This document shows positions 1 to 9,770 of a DNA stretch of 64,000 bases, piece by piece; the stretch's first letter is position 1; every line of letters begins with the position of its first letter. A program made the translations under genes and the position numbers. Below the pieces are notes generated by a model. That model saw only the letters and a list, made by a program, of their open reading frames with translations, did not search any database and was not told the origin of the DNA. The stretch comes from Ophiodon elongatus (Eukaryota; Chordata; Actinopteri; Perciformes; Hexagrammidae): positions 335,501-399,500 of the forward strand of contig JACSYO010001876.1 of NCBI GenBank assembly GCA_016806645.1, in the 5' to 3' direction.

Positions 1-293
1 TCACTTTATTATTTCTTCAGTAGAAAGTATTTCAAAGCCTTTCTCACAAATACAAACCCAAATGACCTTTGGCTAGATACCGTAGAGGTACTCTCCACGT
101 TTAGTCTGAAAAGACTAGCTGATAATTGTATTAGTGGTTTTGACGGAAAATTAATTGGCAAAAATGTAGATTAAAATTGGTCAATTATGAGTTTCAGTCT
201 TTTTGGAAGCAAAAGGGCTGAACATTGACTCATCCAGCATCTGAAATGTGAGGATTTGTTGCCTCTCTTTGCCAGATATAAAAGTAAAGTGTC
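1..293. other. unique AT-rich sequence
   Basis: No gene, RNA or repeat is recognised in this stretch. It is AT-rich and ordinary. Confidence 0.6.
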
Positions 294-316
294 TTTTTTT
301 TTTTTTTTTTTTTTTT
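294..316. repeat. poly-T tract (23 T)
   Basis: An uninterrupted run of 23 T. It could be a mononucleotide microsatellite or the poly-A tail of a retroposon on the minus strand. No element body is recognised beside it. Confidence 0.95.
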
Positions 317-482
317 GGGGAATAGTCACACAACACAAGGAAATTGAAGACAACAATTTGGACTCAAATTATAATCCGACTATTTTTCACTATTTTCTGA
401 CACAAAAATATTCATGGAGTAGAAAATGCATTTAGTACATTCTCGCAAGCCAATCAGAGCAGATTGGTCTTTTTTCGGAGAA

Positions 483-506
483 GGGGGGGGGGGGGGGGGG
501 GGGGGG
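483..506. repeat. poly-G tract (24 G)
   Basis: An uninterrupted run of 24 G, preceded by AA and followed by TT. Runs of this length can form G-quadruplexes and are hard to sequence, so the exact length is uncertain. Confidence 0.95.
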
Positions 507-627
507 TTACATGGGCAGATTATGAAACAATGGGTCTTTGGACACAAAGAAAAGTCCCCACCGCCTCTTCTCCATAAGGACAAGACACACAGCATGTATA
601 GTTGTTTAGCCTCTTTTTGTTGAAAGC

Positions 628-896
628 TTTTGTGTGCATCTTTGTAGTCGTTACACATCTCTCTGTCTTTGTGTTCATTTTGTGTGTCTTTGTAGTTCTT
701 TGGTTCTTCTCTTAATTGTTTTGTTTTGTGTCTCTTTGTGGTCATTCGGTGTCCCTGCTTCTTTGCATCTTTTTGTAGTTGCTTTGGTGTATTTGTTTGT
801 CTTTTTGTGTCTCTTTGTCGTCGACTTATGTGTCTTTGTAGTCATTTCGAGTCTCTTCCTGGTTGGTAGGTGTCTCTTTGAGTGACATTTTGTAGG
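628..896. repeat. degenerate minisatellite, TGTCTTTGTAGTC-type unit
   Basis: About a dozen imperfect copies of a roughly 20-bp unit built on TGTCTCTTTGTAGTCATTT follow one another. Examples are TGTCTTTGTAGTT near 692, TCTCTTTGTGGTC near 731 and TGTCTTTGTAGTCAT near 831. The array abuts the dispersed repeat at 897 directly. This pairing is familiar from other fish sequence, so the array is probably the internal part of that element. Confidence 0.75.
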
Positions 897-1132
897 TGAA
901 GGCCAAAGGGGGCCCCTCGCACTGTGGGCTGTGGGCCTGTTTGGTAATCCATCCATGGCGCTTAAAGAGACGGTGGCTAAAACGGAGCATTTCGGACAGA
1001 TGCTGAATACAGGTATATTAAAACAGACAGTCTGATGAAAAACCATGTGTTTTCTGAACATTAAAGCATGTAAACAGGTTGTAATAGAAACCCAGAACAC
1101 AAATATGAACCTGAAAATATGTCCCCTTTAAA
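897..1132 (+). mobile_element. dispersed teleost repeat (non-autonomous element, class uncertain)
   Basis: The segment begins with AGGCCAAAGGGGGCCCCTC, passes through GGCGCTTAAAGAGACGGTGG and ACATTAAAGCATGTAAACAGG, and ends in ATATGTCCCCTTTAA. I know this order of words as a very common interspersed repeat of perch-like fishes. No protein is encoded. I cannot assign it to a named class; the ending could be a MITE or SINE terminus. Confidence 0.7.
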
Positions 1133-1609
1133 GACCCCCCTCCCTTACCCCCCATTTCTATACATGGTTAGCATGCCCTTGGTTCATAGGCCGGTTAAGA
1201 ATACAAATGCTACTACACTCTTCACTTTCCTTTCTATCACATATCGGAAATAACATGCTGGAATAGAGTCCATCGTATCTATCACATGCAAGTTATTATC
1301 AGGAATCCACCATGACTGATTCGTCTCCTTCCTCGCTCCCCTCAAGGGGAAGGCGCAGTGGCTGAGGCCTCTGGGAGGACACGGCAGGAACGTGGGTGCT
1401 CTTCCCGGGCCAGCTGCTCCCTCTGTTGGATCTAAAGGCACTTTACCGTTCTGGATGCTTCCAGCTGCATCGCTCTATCCATTGGGAGGGGGGGGGTGTA
1501 ATCTAGAATTCCCTGAAAATGCTGTAAAATGACAACTAATCTCAGTGGCGCAGGTGTGGCTGGATGTGTTTCCCTCTGTGTGATTGCACTGTCCTGCGGG
1601 TCTCTCTCA

Positions 1610-1611
<2 letters not shown>
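1133..1611. other. unique sequence with short G and C runs
   Basis: No gene is recognised. Short homopolymers occur, such as the G9 near 1487-1496, but nothing else stands out. Confidence 0.5.

Positions 1612-1641
<30 letters not shown>
1612..1641. repeat. (CA)15 microsatellite
   Basis: An uninterrupted CA dinucleotide run of 30 bp, probably polymorphic. Confidence 0.95.
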
Positions 1642-1643
<2 letters not shown>

Positions 1644-1779
1644 GAATCACATCTGCTCACGGCTTGGCTCTATCCCGGGGTCATCTCAAAATCACCGTTT
1701 AATGTTTAACGGCAAAGCTGGCTTTGATATCAGCGGCAGATAAAGTGGAATTTCTTGATTGCCTCGGTCAAAGAAGCCC

Positions 1780-2300
1780 CCGCTCGCTGAGAAAATGATT
1801 TATTGGACACGGGGAAGTCGGTGGGGATCAAAGGAGACGGACGAGCCTCCGACTCGCGACGCGGTGCCGGGAGCAGGCCGGGGCTCGTCCAATCACCCGC
1901 GCCAGCGGGGGCCCGCCGTCACCGCTGTCTCTGCTTTTTAATTGTCCGCCGAGAGAGAGAGACAGGGAGAGACAGAGAGAGAGAGAGAAGTTTGAGGAAG
2001 CAGAAAGGAAAGGCAAAGGGAGGGCCGAGGGGCCCCTGCAGGTCACCAGAGAGCTCAGGCTGGACCCCATTACTCAGGGTGGAGATAGGAGGAAGGGGTC
2101 AGCTCGTGTGGAGGGCCGCGGAACACCGATTACACCGCCGAGAGAGAGTAGTTCCAATTGAAGGGCCACGGAGAATACTCCCCGCGCCTTCCGAGTCGGA
2201 AAGAGGGCAGCGGGATGGAGAGGAGCGGCAAGAGGTTGCGACAGAGAAACGGAAGGCAAGAGAATTAAAAGCGTGGCGGAGAAAGAAGAAGAAGGAGAAG
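1780..2300. other. CpG-rich then purine-rich block
   Basis: From about 1805 to 1930 CpG dinucleotides are dense, as in ACTCGCGACGCGGTGCCGGG, unlike the surrounding CpG-poor DNA. From 1950 to 2300 the plus strand is strongly purine-biased (GAGA and GGAAG words). A long open frame on the plus strand at 1803-2330 is rich in RER and KKK runs, as expected from purine-rich DNA, and is not treated as a gene. A small CpG island or a promoter/enhancer fragment is possible. Confidence 0.45.
1951..1989. repeat. imperfect (GA)n microsatellite
   Basis: GA repeats are broken by two CAGG/CAG interruptions. The tract lies inside the purine-rich block. Confidence 0.9.
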
Positions 2301-3860
2301 AAAAAAAAGCCTGGTATTGATTTTTTATGAGAGAGAAGATTTGCTCCCAAGATTGAGAGCAATATCATATTAAACTCTGTTACTGGCCCAGAATGAGAAA
2401 ATAAAGCCCCTGAATCAACCCCCCCCCGCCCCCACCCCACTCACACACTCATGTTTTTTTTTTTTTAATAACTTCCAGCACCGAACTGCAGCACCGGAGA
2501 ATTACAGCTTGCGAGATGATTGGAAAAAAAATCAGCATCGGTTCGGTGGGATGCACGTTATTCACGAGACGCCGTCCCGCTATTGTTACAGCGAGGAATG
2601 AGGCGGTGAAAGTGAAAGCTGACCTTTTGAGTTAATAGTCATCATCAACACAAAATACAAATGCAATAAATGTTTGATGCACATTCATCCAAGAGGACTC
2701 AAAGAAATCTTAACCCACGGCGCATCAGTTTGACAGCACTTAGTACAATATGGTATCGGCATTCACAGGCTGAAGCGTTTAAACATTGACGGTATCGTGA
2801 GCTATCATATGGGTTCATCTTCCCTTCCTGCTTATAGCAGTATATTTATTTATTGCTATTCAGATTTTTATGTATTTTATGTATCAGGAACATTTTATAA
2901 ACCTGTATATTTTTTGCGAGGTTACAAACATGTAAGTGTTCAGTACGAATAGTTTTTTTTGTCAGTACTGAAGATATGGGATGGGGCTCCTGTCAGAACA
3001 GATGGAAGGCTGACATGGTGAGCTGGTGGAACAGGTTTGTTGGATTTACCAACCATAAAAGGATGTCAGTGGAATCTTCCTGCTTTGAGCGAAATGGTCA
3101 TCTGAAACATTGTAGTTATTCCATAAGCATGTAAACCAGAATCATCTCCCAAATTGGAAATATGTATATGTACTTTTTGGCCCTGATGTGCAACCCACGA
3201 GTGTCTAGGGCTTATGGGAAATGGGGTTAATTAAAAGCTACGAAAAACAAAAACATTGACTAAACATTGATGATGAAAAAAACAATACTATCTATTCTAT
3301 CTTAACCAAACGTATGAAGTGAGCCCCACCACATACTGTGGACAATGTATGGTGTCTTAGTTACAGCGTTTATACAAACGTCAACGGGAATTTGTATTCG
3401 TGATTTTGTTTTACTTCTGGAACAGAATACCAAAGTTACGGTTTCACCCCATTTCGCTCTCTATTTTGCTGTAAGATTTGGTTGAATTATCTAAATTATT
3501 AATCATTTGTATATTAATGCATTTGAATCCTCTTGTTACCCATCTCACTTTCATGGGTCATGTAAACGGCCAGATATGCAAATAAAATAATTCATAATTT
3601 AGTATTTCACTCCTGAAGCAGTCCAGCTTTTTTGGAATAATAATGGAAACCCCGGTTGTGCAGGCCTCTGCAGCTCACAGTGGTGTGGTATATTTACCGC
3701 AGTGCAACCACGCCGCCCTAAATATTAACACTAAATCAGACGTGTGCACTGAAACTAATGCAGCCAACGATTTTGTTTGCATATTTGCTGCATGCTGGTT
3801 TTATGCAGCACTCTGACTGAACTGTGAGTGTGTTTTACTGAGTGTAAAGAGGGACAGCAG
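2301..3860. other. unique AT-rich sequence
   Basis: No gene is recognised. Short C8 and T runs lie near 2420-2466. The 3000-3240 part has balanced, non-repetitive composition and could hold conserved non-coding DNA, but nothing in it is diagnostic. Confidence 0.4.
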
Positions 3861-4130
3861 AGAAATGGGCAAAAATGGAGATTAATGGCTTATGCTTAAT
3901 TAAAATCTCCGGAAAACTAATGGTGGGAAAATTGAAATGTTCCTTTTAGATTAAATTCCCCACCACTGGCCGGTTTCACAGTACAGTGAAGCAGAGTGTG
4001 ACCATCTTGTGATCTGTACTCTGTATTAGAGTTTCCCGCATGTAATTGGAAAGTGGGAGCCGTTGTCAGCTGCGACTCGGTGAAACCCGGAGTCATTCAG
4101 TTCTGATGCAGTGCTTCATTTTCTTTACTT
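3861..4130. promoter_or_regulatory. candidate conserved non-coding element (enhancer-like)
   Basis: AT-rich sequence with clustered homeodomain-type cores: ATTAATGG at 3881-3888 and TTAATTAA at 3896-3903. These are framed by inverted arms GGAGATT (3877-3883) and AATCTCC (3904-3910). No repeat family is recognised and CpG is low, as in many developmental enhancers. The call rests on composition and motif words only. No target gene is visible. Confidence 0.25.
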
Positions 4131-4679
4131 TAAAGCCTGCACTCATTCCAAAAATTCACTGAAAAAAAGTGAGAACAATAATCTGTTATACTACTAACTT
4201 GTTAAACACCAACATTTGGTAAATGCAGCCGGTCGTATCTTCAACTCAACAGTAGATTACCGTTATCCAGTGAGCAATCAGGGAAGTCATTTCCTCAAGC
4301 AAATTGAATCTACATTAACAGAAAGAAATCTATCAAAAGAGGACACGTCAAGCTGAAATTCAGATTTTCCGTCCCTTTGTGAATCCAATTGTGATTAGCC
4401 ATATTAAAAAGGTAAAATATTGTCATAAGTAGATCTGTTCAATCCATGGGGAAAGCTGGACTGCACTGGTTGGCGGACTAACAATCATAATTGATAACAG
4501 CAATTAATAGATCAAGTGTCAATGTGAGAATGTGTTTTGAGTTAATTAAATAGGGAAAACAAAAGTAGCCTTTTAACAGTAATTGATTCTAACTTCATTA
4601 ATCATGATACATTATCACTCAGCCAAGTAAGGCTCATTGCAACAGTCACTACAATGAGGGACTTTATATTGATTGCCAC
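4131..4679. other. unique AT-rich sequence
   Basis: No gene or recognisable repeat is seen. Confidence 0.4.
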
Positions 4680-5460
4680 TAAAATGGATTTTGAATCTGC
4701 TGTATTGTTTTACAGCACAAAAGAGGAAGAGGGTCCAAATTCATCAACCAATCCGATTGTTTTATACTTATTAATTTGTTGCTTTTCCCCAAATTAGTGT
4801 ATTCTACTAAATTGTAAAATTGTAAAATAAGAAACCTGCTGCGTTGCTTTCCAGCAACAAATGGGAAGAGGGTCAGAAAGATTTGACACAATCCAACATT
4901 TTTCCACTAAATTTGCTTTAGTACAAAAATAGCATGAGGGTCCTAAGTTCTGGACCAGATCTGGCCACTTGCCTTCAAATGGTCAAAAACAAGACGTTTA
5001 CCAAATTGCTTACAAAACAGAGGGTACAGCATTTTCAACCTGATTCCATTGTTTGCCACTAAATCAAGAAATTGGAGAAAAGGAATTCTGCTGGAAAGAT
5101 TAACAACACTAACAAAATAAGACGACACAACATGTGTGACCTTATCTGATTGTTTGCAACTACCCACAAAACAGAAGTTGCTTAATGGAACCAAACAGGA
5201 AAAGGTTTAATGGTTTCACAAAATCATGAAAAAGAAAATAAGGAAATCTACTGGATTGCTTTACACAATGGGAAGAGGGCCCACAAGTGTGGGCTCAATC
5301 AAATTGTCTTTTAACAAAATTTTGAAAATAGACGACAGGAATTCAGCGGGATAGCGTTACAGGAAGAAGGTCGAACATTTCAGACCAGATTGTTTATTGG
5401 TGAAATTGGAAAAAAGTAAAACTGCAGGATTGAAAGTACCACAGGTAAACCAAACACAGG
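4680..5460. repeat. degenerate tandem/dispersed repeat with GGAAGAGGGTC core
   Basis: The phrase CTGCTGGATTGCTTTACAGC followed by GGAAGAGGGTC recurs in diverged form near 4697, 4838, 5247 and 5344. The copies are about 100 to 150 bp apart (with less clear copies between). Phrases such as ATTGTTT...CACTAAAT and GAAATTGGA also recur between them. The last copy has a close relative at 9158-9275. No coding capacity is evident. Confidence 0.6.
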
Positions 5461-6541
5461 GTAAACCGATTTAAAAACAATCTGCACAGAGTCATTTTCT
5501 AACAAAAGAGACCTGAGACCAATCAAATCTGATACAAACAGTTGTAAGGATAATTCCAAAGCGCCGTTGAAGCAAACAGACTCAAGTAGGGAGATAACAC
5601 CGACACGGGCAGCAGGAAGAGGGCCCGTCAACAAGAAGCCACGTTCAGAAAGACCTGCCGTTGTGACTGCGCAGTTCACATTAACTTCAACAGAAACATT
5701 TTCTCCTGCAATTATCGTGGCATTATTTGTCAAGAGCTGAAATGGGAGTCCACTTAGATCTGATATCAGACATATTGGCACACATAGCCGAGCAATTCGA
5801 CAATGGAATGGGATTCTGGCCAGAACAAATTAGTCTTCATATTATTTGCACCCCGTCTGACAAAGTTGAGTCACGGTTAGGAGGTAGTTTCTTGCAATTG
5901 CAGATGGAGGAACAAAGTTTAAACAGAATATGATAATTTTTTTAATGAGTTGCTGTCAAAGTATTTAAAGGAGATTGATTGCAGTAAAAGCTTCCAGTCA
6001 CCTCATCTATGGTTCACTTATATCCTTTTCCCACAATGCAGGTTTTTCAAAATAAAGGGATACTCACTAACAATAGGCTATAGACTAATTACCCATTGCC
6101 AGTAGACAAGTATTTTTTCTGGCGTGTCAAATTCAACATGACGACCTCACCAGAAAACAGGTTTAGTAAACAGCAGAAGGCCTCACGGAGGCCAGTGAAA
6201 TAGTGAAACTTCTTTCTTTTTTTTATATCTGTTACTTATTCAGTCGCACTTCAAACTCGGTGCCAACTGATTTGGAACGATGTTTGATCGCTGTGGTCGA
6301 GATTACCAACAAAGAGCCGGTAAAGGGGCGGGCATTAGCGCGTCTTTCCATCACTGCCGATAGGAGCTGGAGCCGATAACACCGGTGACTACTGTAGTCA
6401 TTTTGCCCCGGGACTGAAGGCCGATTGTAACCTTTCCCAATGAAGGCAAAAGCCAGATTCTGTCCAGTAGGATAGCTGCTTTATTTGTCATTTAGCTTTT
6501 ATCGGTCAGGCTGCCATGGTGCTATTACCATCCCTCTGACA
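5461..6541. other. unique sequence, no gene seen
   Basis: No exon, RNA gene or known repeat is recognised. The segment around 6240-6430 has more CpG than its surroundings. Confidence 0.4.
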
Positions 6542-6559
6542 AGCAGCAGCAGCAGCAGC
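6542..6559. repeat. (AGC)6 trinucleotide repeat
   Basis: Six perfect AGC/CAG units. No open frame with exon features surrounds them. Confidence 0.9.
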
Positions 6560-6740
6560 TTATAACACACACACATCACATCACAACACATCATAGAGCC
6601 CTGTCCCCTCGTTTGCCCCCCTGAACACAAAGACGGATGTTTATCATTACCTGCCCTCCCCTTGGCGTCTGGCTGGGATCCAGTGACCTTCTTCTAGGGG
6701 CCATCTCCATCAGGGATTACCTATCGATCAAAACGCTCCC

Positions 6741-6945
6741 AACGCGGCGGAGCTTGTTGGTAACGCGGAGACGCGTGCGTCCTCTGAAGGGCGTTGCCAG
6801 CGGAGCGAGGTTTGTGTAAGCGATCAGGTGGGATTCGTGCGTGCGGCGCAGGGTACGTGTGCGTCTCCTTGACCGAAGTAATGAGCGAATCAAATGTGAG
6901 TGCGCGCGCGTCTCCTTGACCGGGGGTGGGGGGATGGGCAAATCA
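6741..6945. other. CpG-rich patch with a 15-bp direct repeat
   Basis: CpG-dense words such as ACGCGGAGACGCGTGCGTCC contrast with the CpG-poor surroundings. GCGTCTCCTTGACCG occurs twice, at 6861-6875 and 6908-6922 (47 bp apart), which points to a small tandem duplication. No gene start is recognised. Confidence 0.5.
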
Positions 6946-7062
6946 ACTCACCGAAGGGGTATTAAAGCTGATGAGGTGATTTTAAAGCAAGCAACGTGAC
7001 CAATGGGCTGAACAATGGGACTCTGAGGACACAGATGCACACACACACACAAACAGGAATAG

Positions 7063-7085
7063 TTTTTTTTTTTTTTTTTTTTTTT
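7063..7085. repeat. poly-T tract (23 T)
   Basis: An uninterrupted run of 23 T immediately upstream of the block at 7086. Confidence 0.95.
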
Positions 7086-7480
7086 AAATAGGACACTGTA
7101 GTTTGATTGATGGGAAATGTATGTCGCTACTTGGACCTATGCACCGCGTCGGGCCGTTACTCGTTTCTTTATATTGAGCTGTAATTTGATCTCTCCGAGG
7201 TCAATCATAGGTTGCTCTCCAGCAGAACTCAATATTGGACAAATGAGGCCGTTTGTCAAGAGAGTGCTGGGGGAGACGGGGGCTTTCGCAATGGCCGCCG
7301 TCGACACACAAATCTCGCCTCCCCCTCGATGAAATACGGACTTATGGATTTGCCATAACAACTGACATTACGCTGTCGTCAGTGTCACGCAGAGATCTTG
7401 TTTGGCCTGGCGTGTGTTCGGCGCTTTCCCCCCACCCGAGTGTCTCCCTCTCTATTGCTTATTGATAAAAGCACAAAAGT
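7086..7480. promoter_or_regulatory. candidate conserved non-coding element
   Basis: A non-repetitive block of mixed composition with several CpGs. It contains GAGGTCAATCATAGG near 7196-7210, ACAAATGAGGCCGTTTGT near 7240-7257 (hexamer arms ACAAA/TTTGT) and ATGGCCGCCGTCGAC near 7291. The texture resembles conserved vertebrate enhancers. Evidence is compositional only. Confidence 0.22.
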
Positions 7481-8640
7481 GATTCAACCTCCAGCTCAGG
7501 AAAGATTTTAAACACTCCGTTAACACTCTGCCACGCAGGAGGCGATGCGTTCGATACGCGAGGGCAGCGGAGTAAAATAGATTGGTTGCCCGGAGAAGAA
7601 CAACAAAATAAATAAAGTGAGAGACACTCGATTTTCATCAACAGAAAATCACCCAAAAAAAGGAAAGGATTGCTTCGGATTTAGAGATTTGATTGACAGG
7701 TAATCTGTGAGAAGTGGAGTGCAGAAGCAGTACGGCGGTGTAGCCAGAAACCAGAAATGTCAGATGAATCAAAATCAATACGTGCAGCGTGAATTCTTTA
7801 AACGATCGGGTACGCCGAGACTCAAAGCAGTTTCAATACAGTTCAATAGTAGCTCAGTTGTGATACGATTATTTACAACATTTGTACATTTAGTACGATG
7901 TGAGCTCACTTGACTAAAGGACTCAACTCGGCTTTGATTTATAGCAACACCAGACAAATGTATCTCATGTGATCCGGCTGCACTGTGTTTCAATAGTAAC
8001 TTTGTTTGCATTACTACTTTTACCTTGGGAGAAACAGTAGGTGTGCTACCTGGGCACAGTACATAATTACAGCAATTTCCTCGTGAATTCTATTTGGCCT
8101 CGTCTCATTAGTAGGAAAATGACCGTGTGCGTTCGGCGTGTTCACGTCCGATAGAGAGCGGCGATCACGCTGCGCTGAAGATCTGCAGCGTAATTGGCTT
8201 TGCTTGATGCCGGGGACGGAAACGGAGGAGATAGCGGAGCCTTTCTCCACCACAATTGAAAACACAGGTGTCCTCCAGACTCCGCAATCACACAGCTCTC
8301 GCAGCCTTAGTGAAGTAACTAAGAAAAATATATGTCGTCTGCTGCTACGCCGGCTTACTGTTTGACAAAATCCTCCAAGAGTGATGGATGCTTCTCAGAA
8401 AAATGCTGCAACTTGGTTGCGGTTCACTTTCCAGTTGTCTACGCACCCATGGAGAGAGGTTTATGGTGCTACCGGCATATTTCATAACAGCAGGTTTTGC
8501 GGGCTGCAAATGTTGACTATCTGTGGTTGTGCATAAAGAAGCTGTGTTTGTGATCATATCAGTGCCTACATATACAGCCATACGATGTGTTACTTTTCAT
8601 GTGGACACTATCATCGACAGCAACAACAACACGGCCAAAG
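7481..8640. other. unique sequence with a PBX/MEIS-type motif
   Basis: No gene is recognised. TGATTGACAG, the classic PBX-PREP/MEIS composite word, occurs at 7690-7699. A CpG-containing patch lies at 8120-8230. Neither is enough to call an enhancer. Confidence 0.35.
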
Positions 8641-8641
8641 G

Positions 8642-8672
8642 GAATAAGGGATTTTTGTAAAATCCCTTATTC
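8642..8672. repeat. perfect inverted repeat, 14-bp arms, 3-nt loop
   Basis: The left arm 8642-8655 (GAATAAGGGATTTT) is the exact reverse complement of the right arm 8659-8672. The loop is TGT. It lies 17 bp before a second, longer perfect hairpin. Confidence 0.95.
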
Positions 8673-8689
8673 TTATAAAGTAACACAGC

Positions 8690-8743
8690 GATCCTTTGTG
8701 TTTTCTGTACAAACTGTGGTTTGTACAGAAAACACAAAGGATC
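8690..8743. repeat. perfect inverted repeat, 25-bp arms, 4-nt loop
   Basis: The arms 8690-8714 and 8719-8743 are exact reverse complements across all 25 positions. The loop is TGTG (8715-8718). Perfect arms suggest a young fold-back, for example from template switching in replication, or strong correction between arms. No element termini or target-site duplication is recognised. Confidence 0.95.
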
Positions 8744-9157
8744 ACCACACTGAAAAAATAATACTGCCTGATCATTGTTTATGTATAAAGGATGTTAATT
8801 TGAGTCAGTCTGACAGTTTTTGCACATTTCCTACATTATAGAGACAAAAGGGTTGCATCGTTACATATGTAAGATTAATGAACTGCATAGAAGAACACGT
8901 GTTGAAAGATATTTAAAAATGATTAATTTGAATCAATTCCTGCATGCTTACACAGTACTCTACAGTATATTTCAGAAGATTGCTCTTTATGGCTTTTATT
9001 AAAGATACCAGCATAAAAAGAAAAAACAAGAACATTTTGATTATGGAACATGGTGGGACTTCCGGTTCTGAAAAGTTTAATTATTTCTCATGGCCATCAG
9101 GTGGCAACTCCTCAGGTTGCAACAATAAGTCTGATAGTTAAGAAGTCTATACAAATA
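8744..9157. other. AT-rich sequence, partly repeat-like
   Basis: No gene is recognised. The stretch around 9050-9130, including GGTGGGACTTCCGGTTCTG, resembles dispersed repeat flanks, but I cannot place it. Confidence 0.3.
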
Positions 9158-9275
9158 GACAACAGGCATTCAGCTGGATTGCTTTAGAGAAGAATACATC
9201 AAGGGGGTCTAACATTTCAGACCAGATTGTTTATTGGTGAAATTGGAAAACAGTAAAACTGCAGGATAGAAAATG
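9158..9275. repeat. second copy of the 5.33-5.44 kb repeat segment
   Basis: The segment AACATTTCAGACCAGATTGT, continuing through TTATTGGTGAAATTGGAAAA and AGTAAAACTGCAGGAT, matches 5368-5435 almost base for base. The part upstream (AGACAACAGGCATTCAGCTGG here) is also similar. The copies lie 3.8 kb apart in the same orientation. Confidence 0.85.
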
Positions 9276-9289
9276 ACCCTACTTTCTAC

Positions 9290-9650
9290 TTGATTTAGTA
9301 AACATTAAACATTGTAAACATGAGTTTATGGTCTCAATCTCTAGTTTCAAGTCTTCAATACAGCATGATGTTCATTTTGTAAATTATGGTCAATTTTGAG
9401 TCAAATAGACCATAAAGCAGGGTATGCTTTAGGGCGGGGCTACTTTGTGATTGACAGGTCACTAGGTTGTCTGTGTTTTCGTCTTCGAACTTTAAGCCTT
9501 TCACAGTTTGTTTTCACTTCATGAAAGCTAATTGTAATATTTTTGTCGCCCAAAAACCTCTCATTCAGCATTCGCTTGTATTTCGCTCCACCTCCTTGGG
9601 TCACTTCTGATTGCAAAAAAATAAGATGCCGACGGCAAAATTGCCGAGCT
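9290..9650 (+). mobile_element. dispersed teleost repeat (CATAAAGCAGGGTATGC / TCGCTTGTATTTCGC family)
   Basis: Recognised words in order are GACCATAAAGCAGGGTATGC, TTTAGGGCGGGGCTAC, TTGTGATTGACAGGTC, TCATTCAGCATTCGCTTG, TATTTCGCTCCACCTCC and TTGGGTCACTTCTGATTGC. I know these as one abundant repeat of perch-like fishes. The tail AAGATGCCGACGGC is a diverged form of the AAGATGGCGGCGG tail seen in the repeat at 26395-26730. No coding frame is evident. Confidence 0.75.
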
Positions 9651-9770
9651 TCAACACTACATGTCATTCACCCATTTATACACAGAGGGCAGGGGCCACC
9701 ACGGAAGGTTCCACCTGCCAATCAGGATCTTCACGGCCCGCTCCGTCACTGAGCCACAGCCTGCTCCAAC
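9651..9770 (-). mobile_element. internally deleted tRNA-derived SINE fragment
   Basis: On the plus strand, CACTACATGTCATTCACCC and CACTGAGCCACAGCC match the body and the reversed tRNA-like head of the SINE family at 37538-37800. Most of the middle is missing, including the B-box. It directly abuts the preceding dispersed repeat, so one probably inserted next to or into the other. Confidence 0.6.

Noticed and set aside
675..1100. 141-codon minus-strand open frame
   Set aside because: It runs through the TTTGTAGTC minisatellite and the adjoining dispersed repeat. The repetitive TKRHK residues are the translated array.
1803..2330. 175-codon plus-strand open frame, the longest in the window
   Set aside because: It lies in purine-rich and CpG-rich DNA that is poor in stop codons. 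The product is full of RERER and KKKEKK runs with no domain, and no splice or initiation context supports it.
9448..9457. TGATTGACAG PBX/MEIS site
   Set aside because: It is part of the consensus of the dispersed repeat at 9290-9650, so it is probably not a locus-specific regulatory site.
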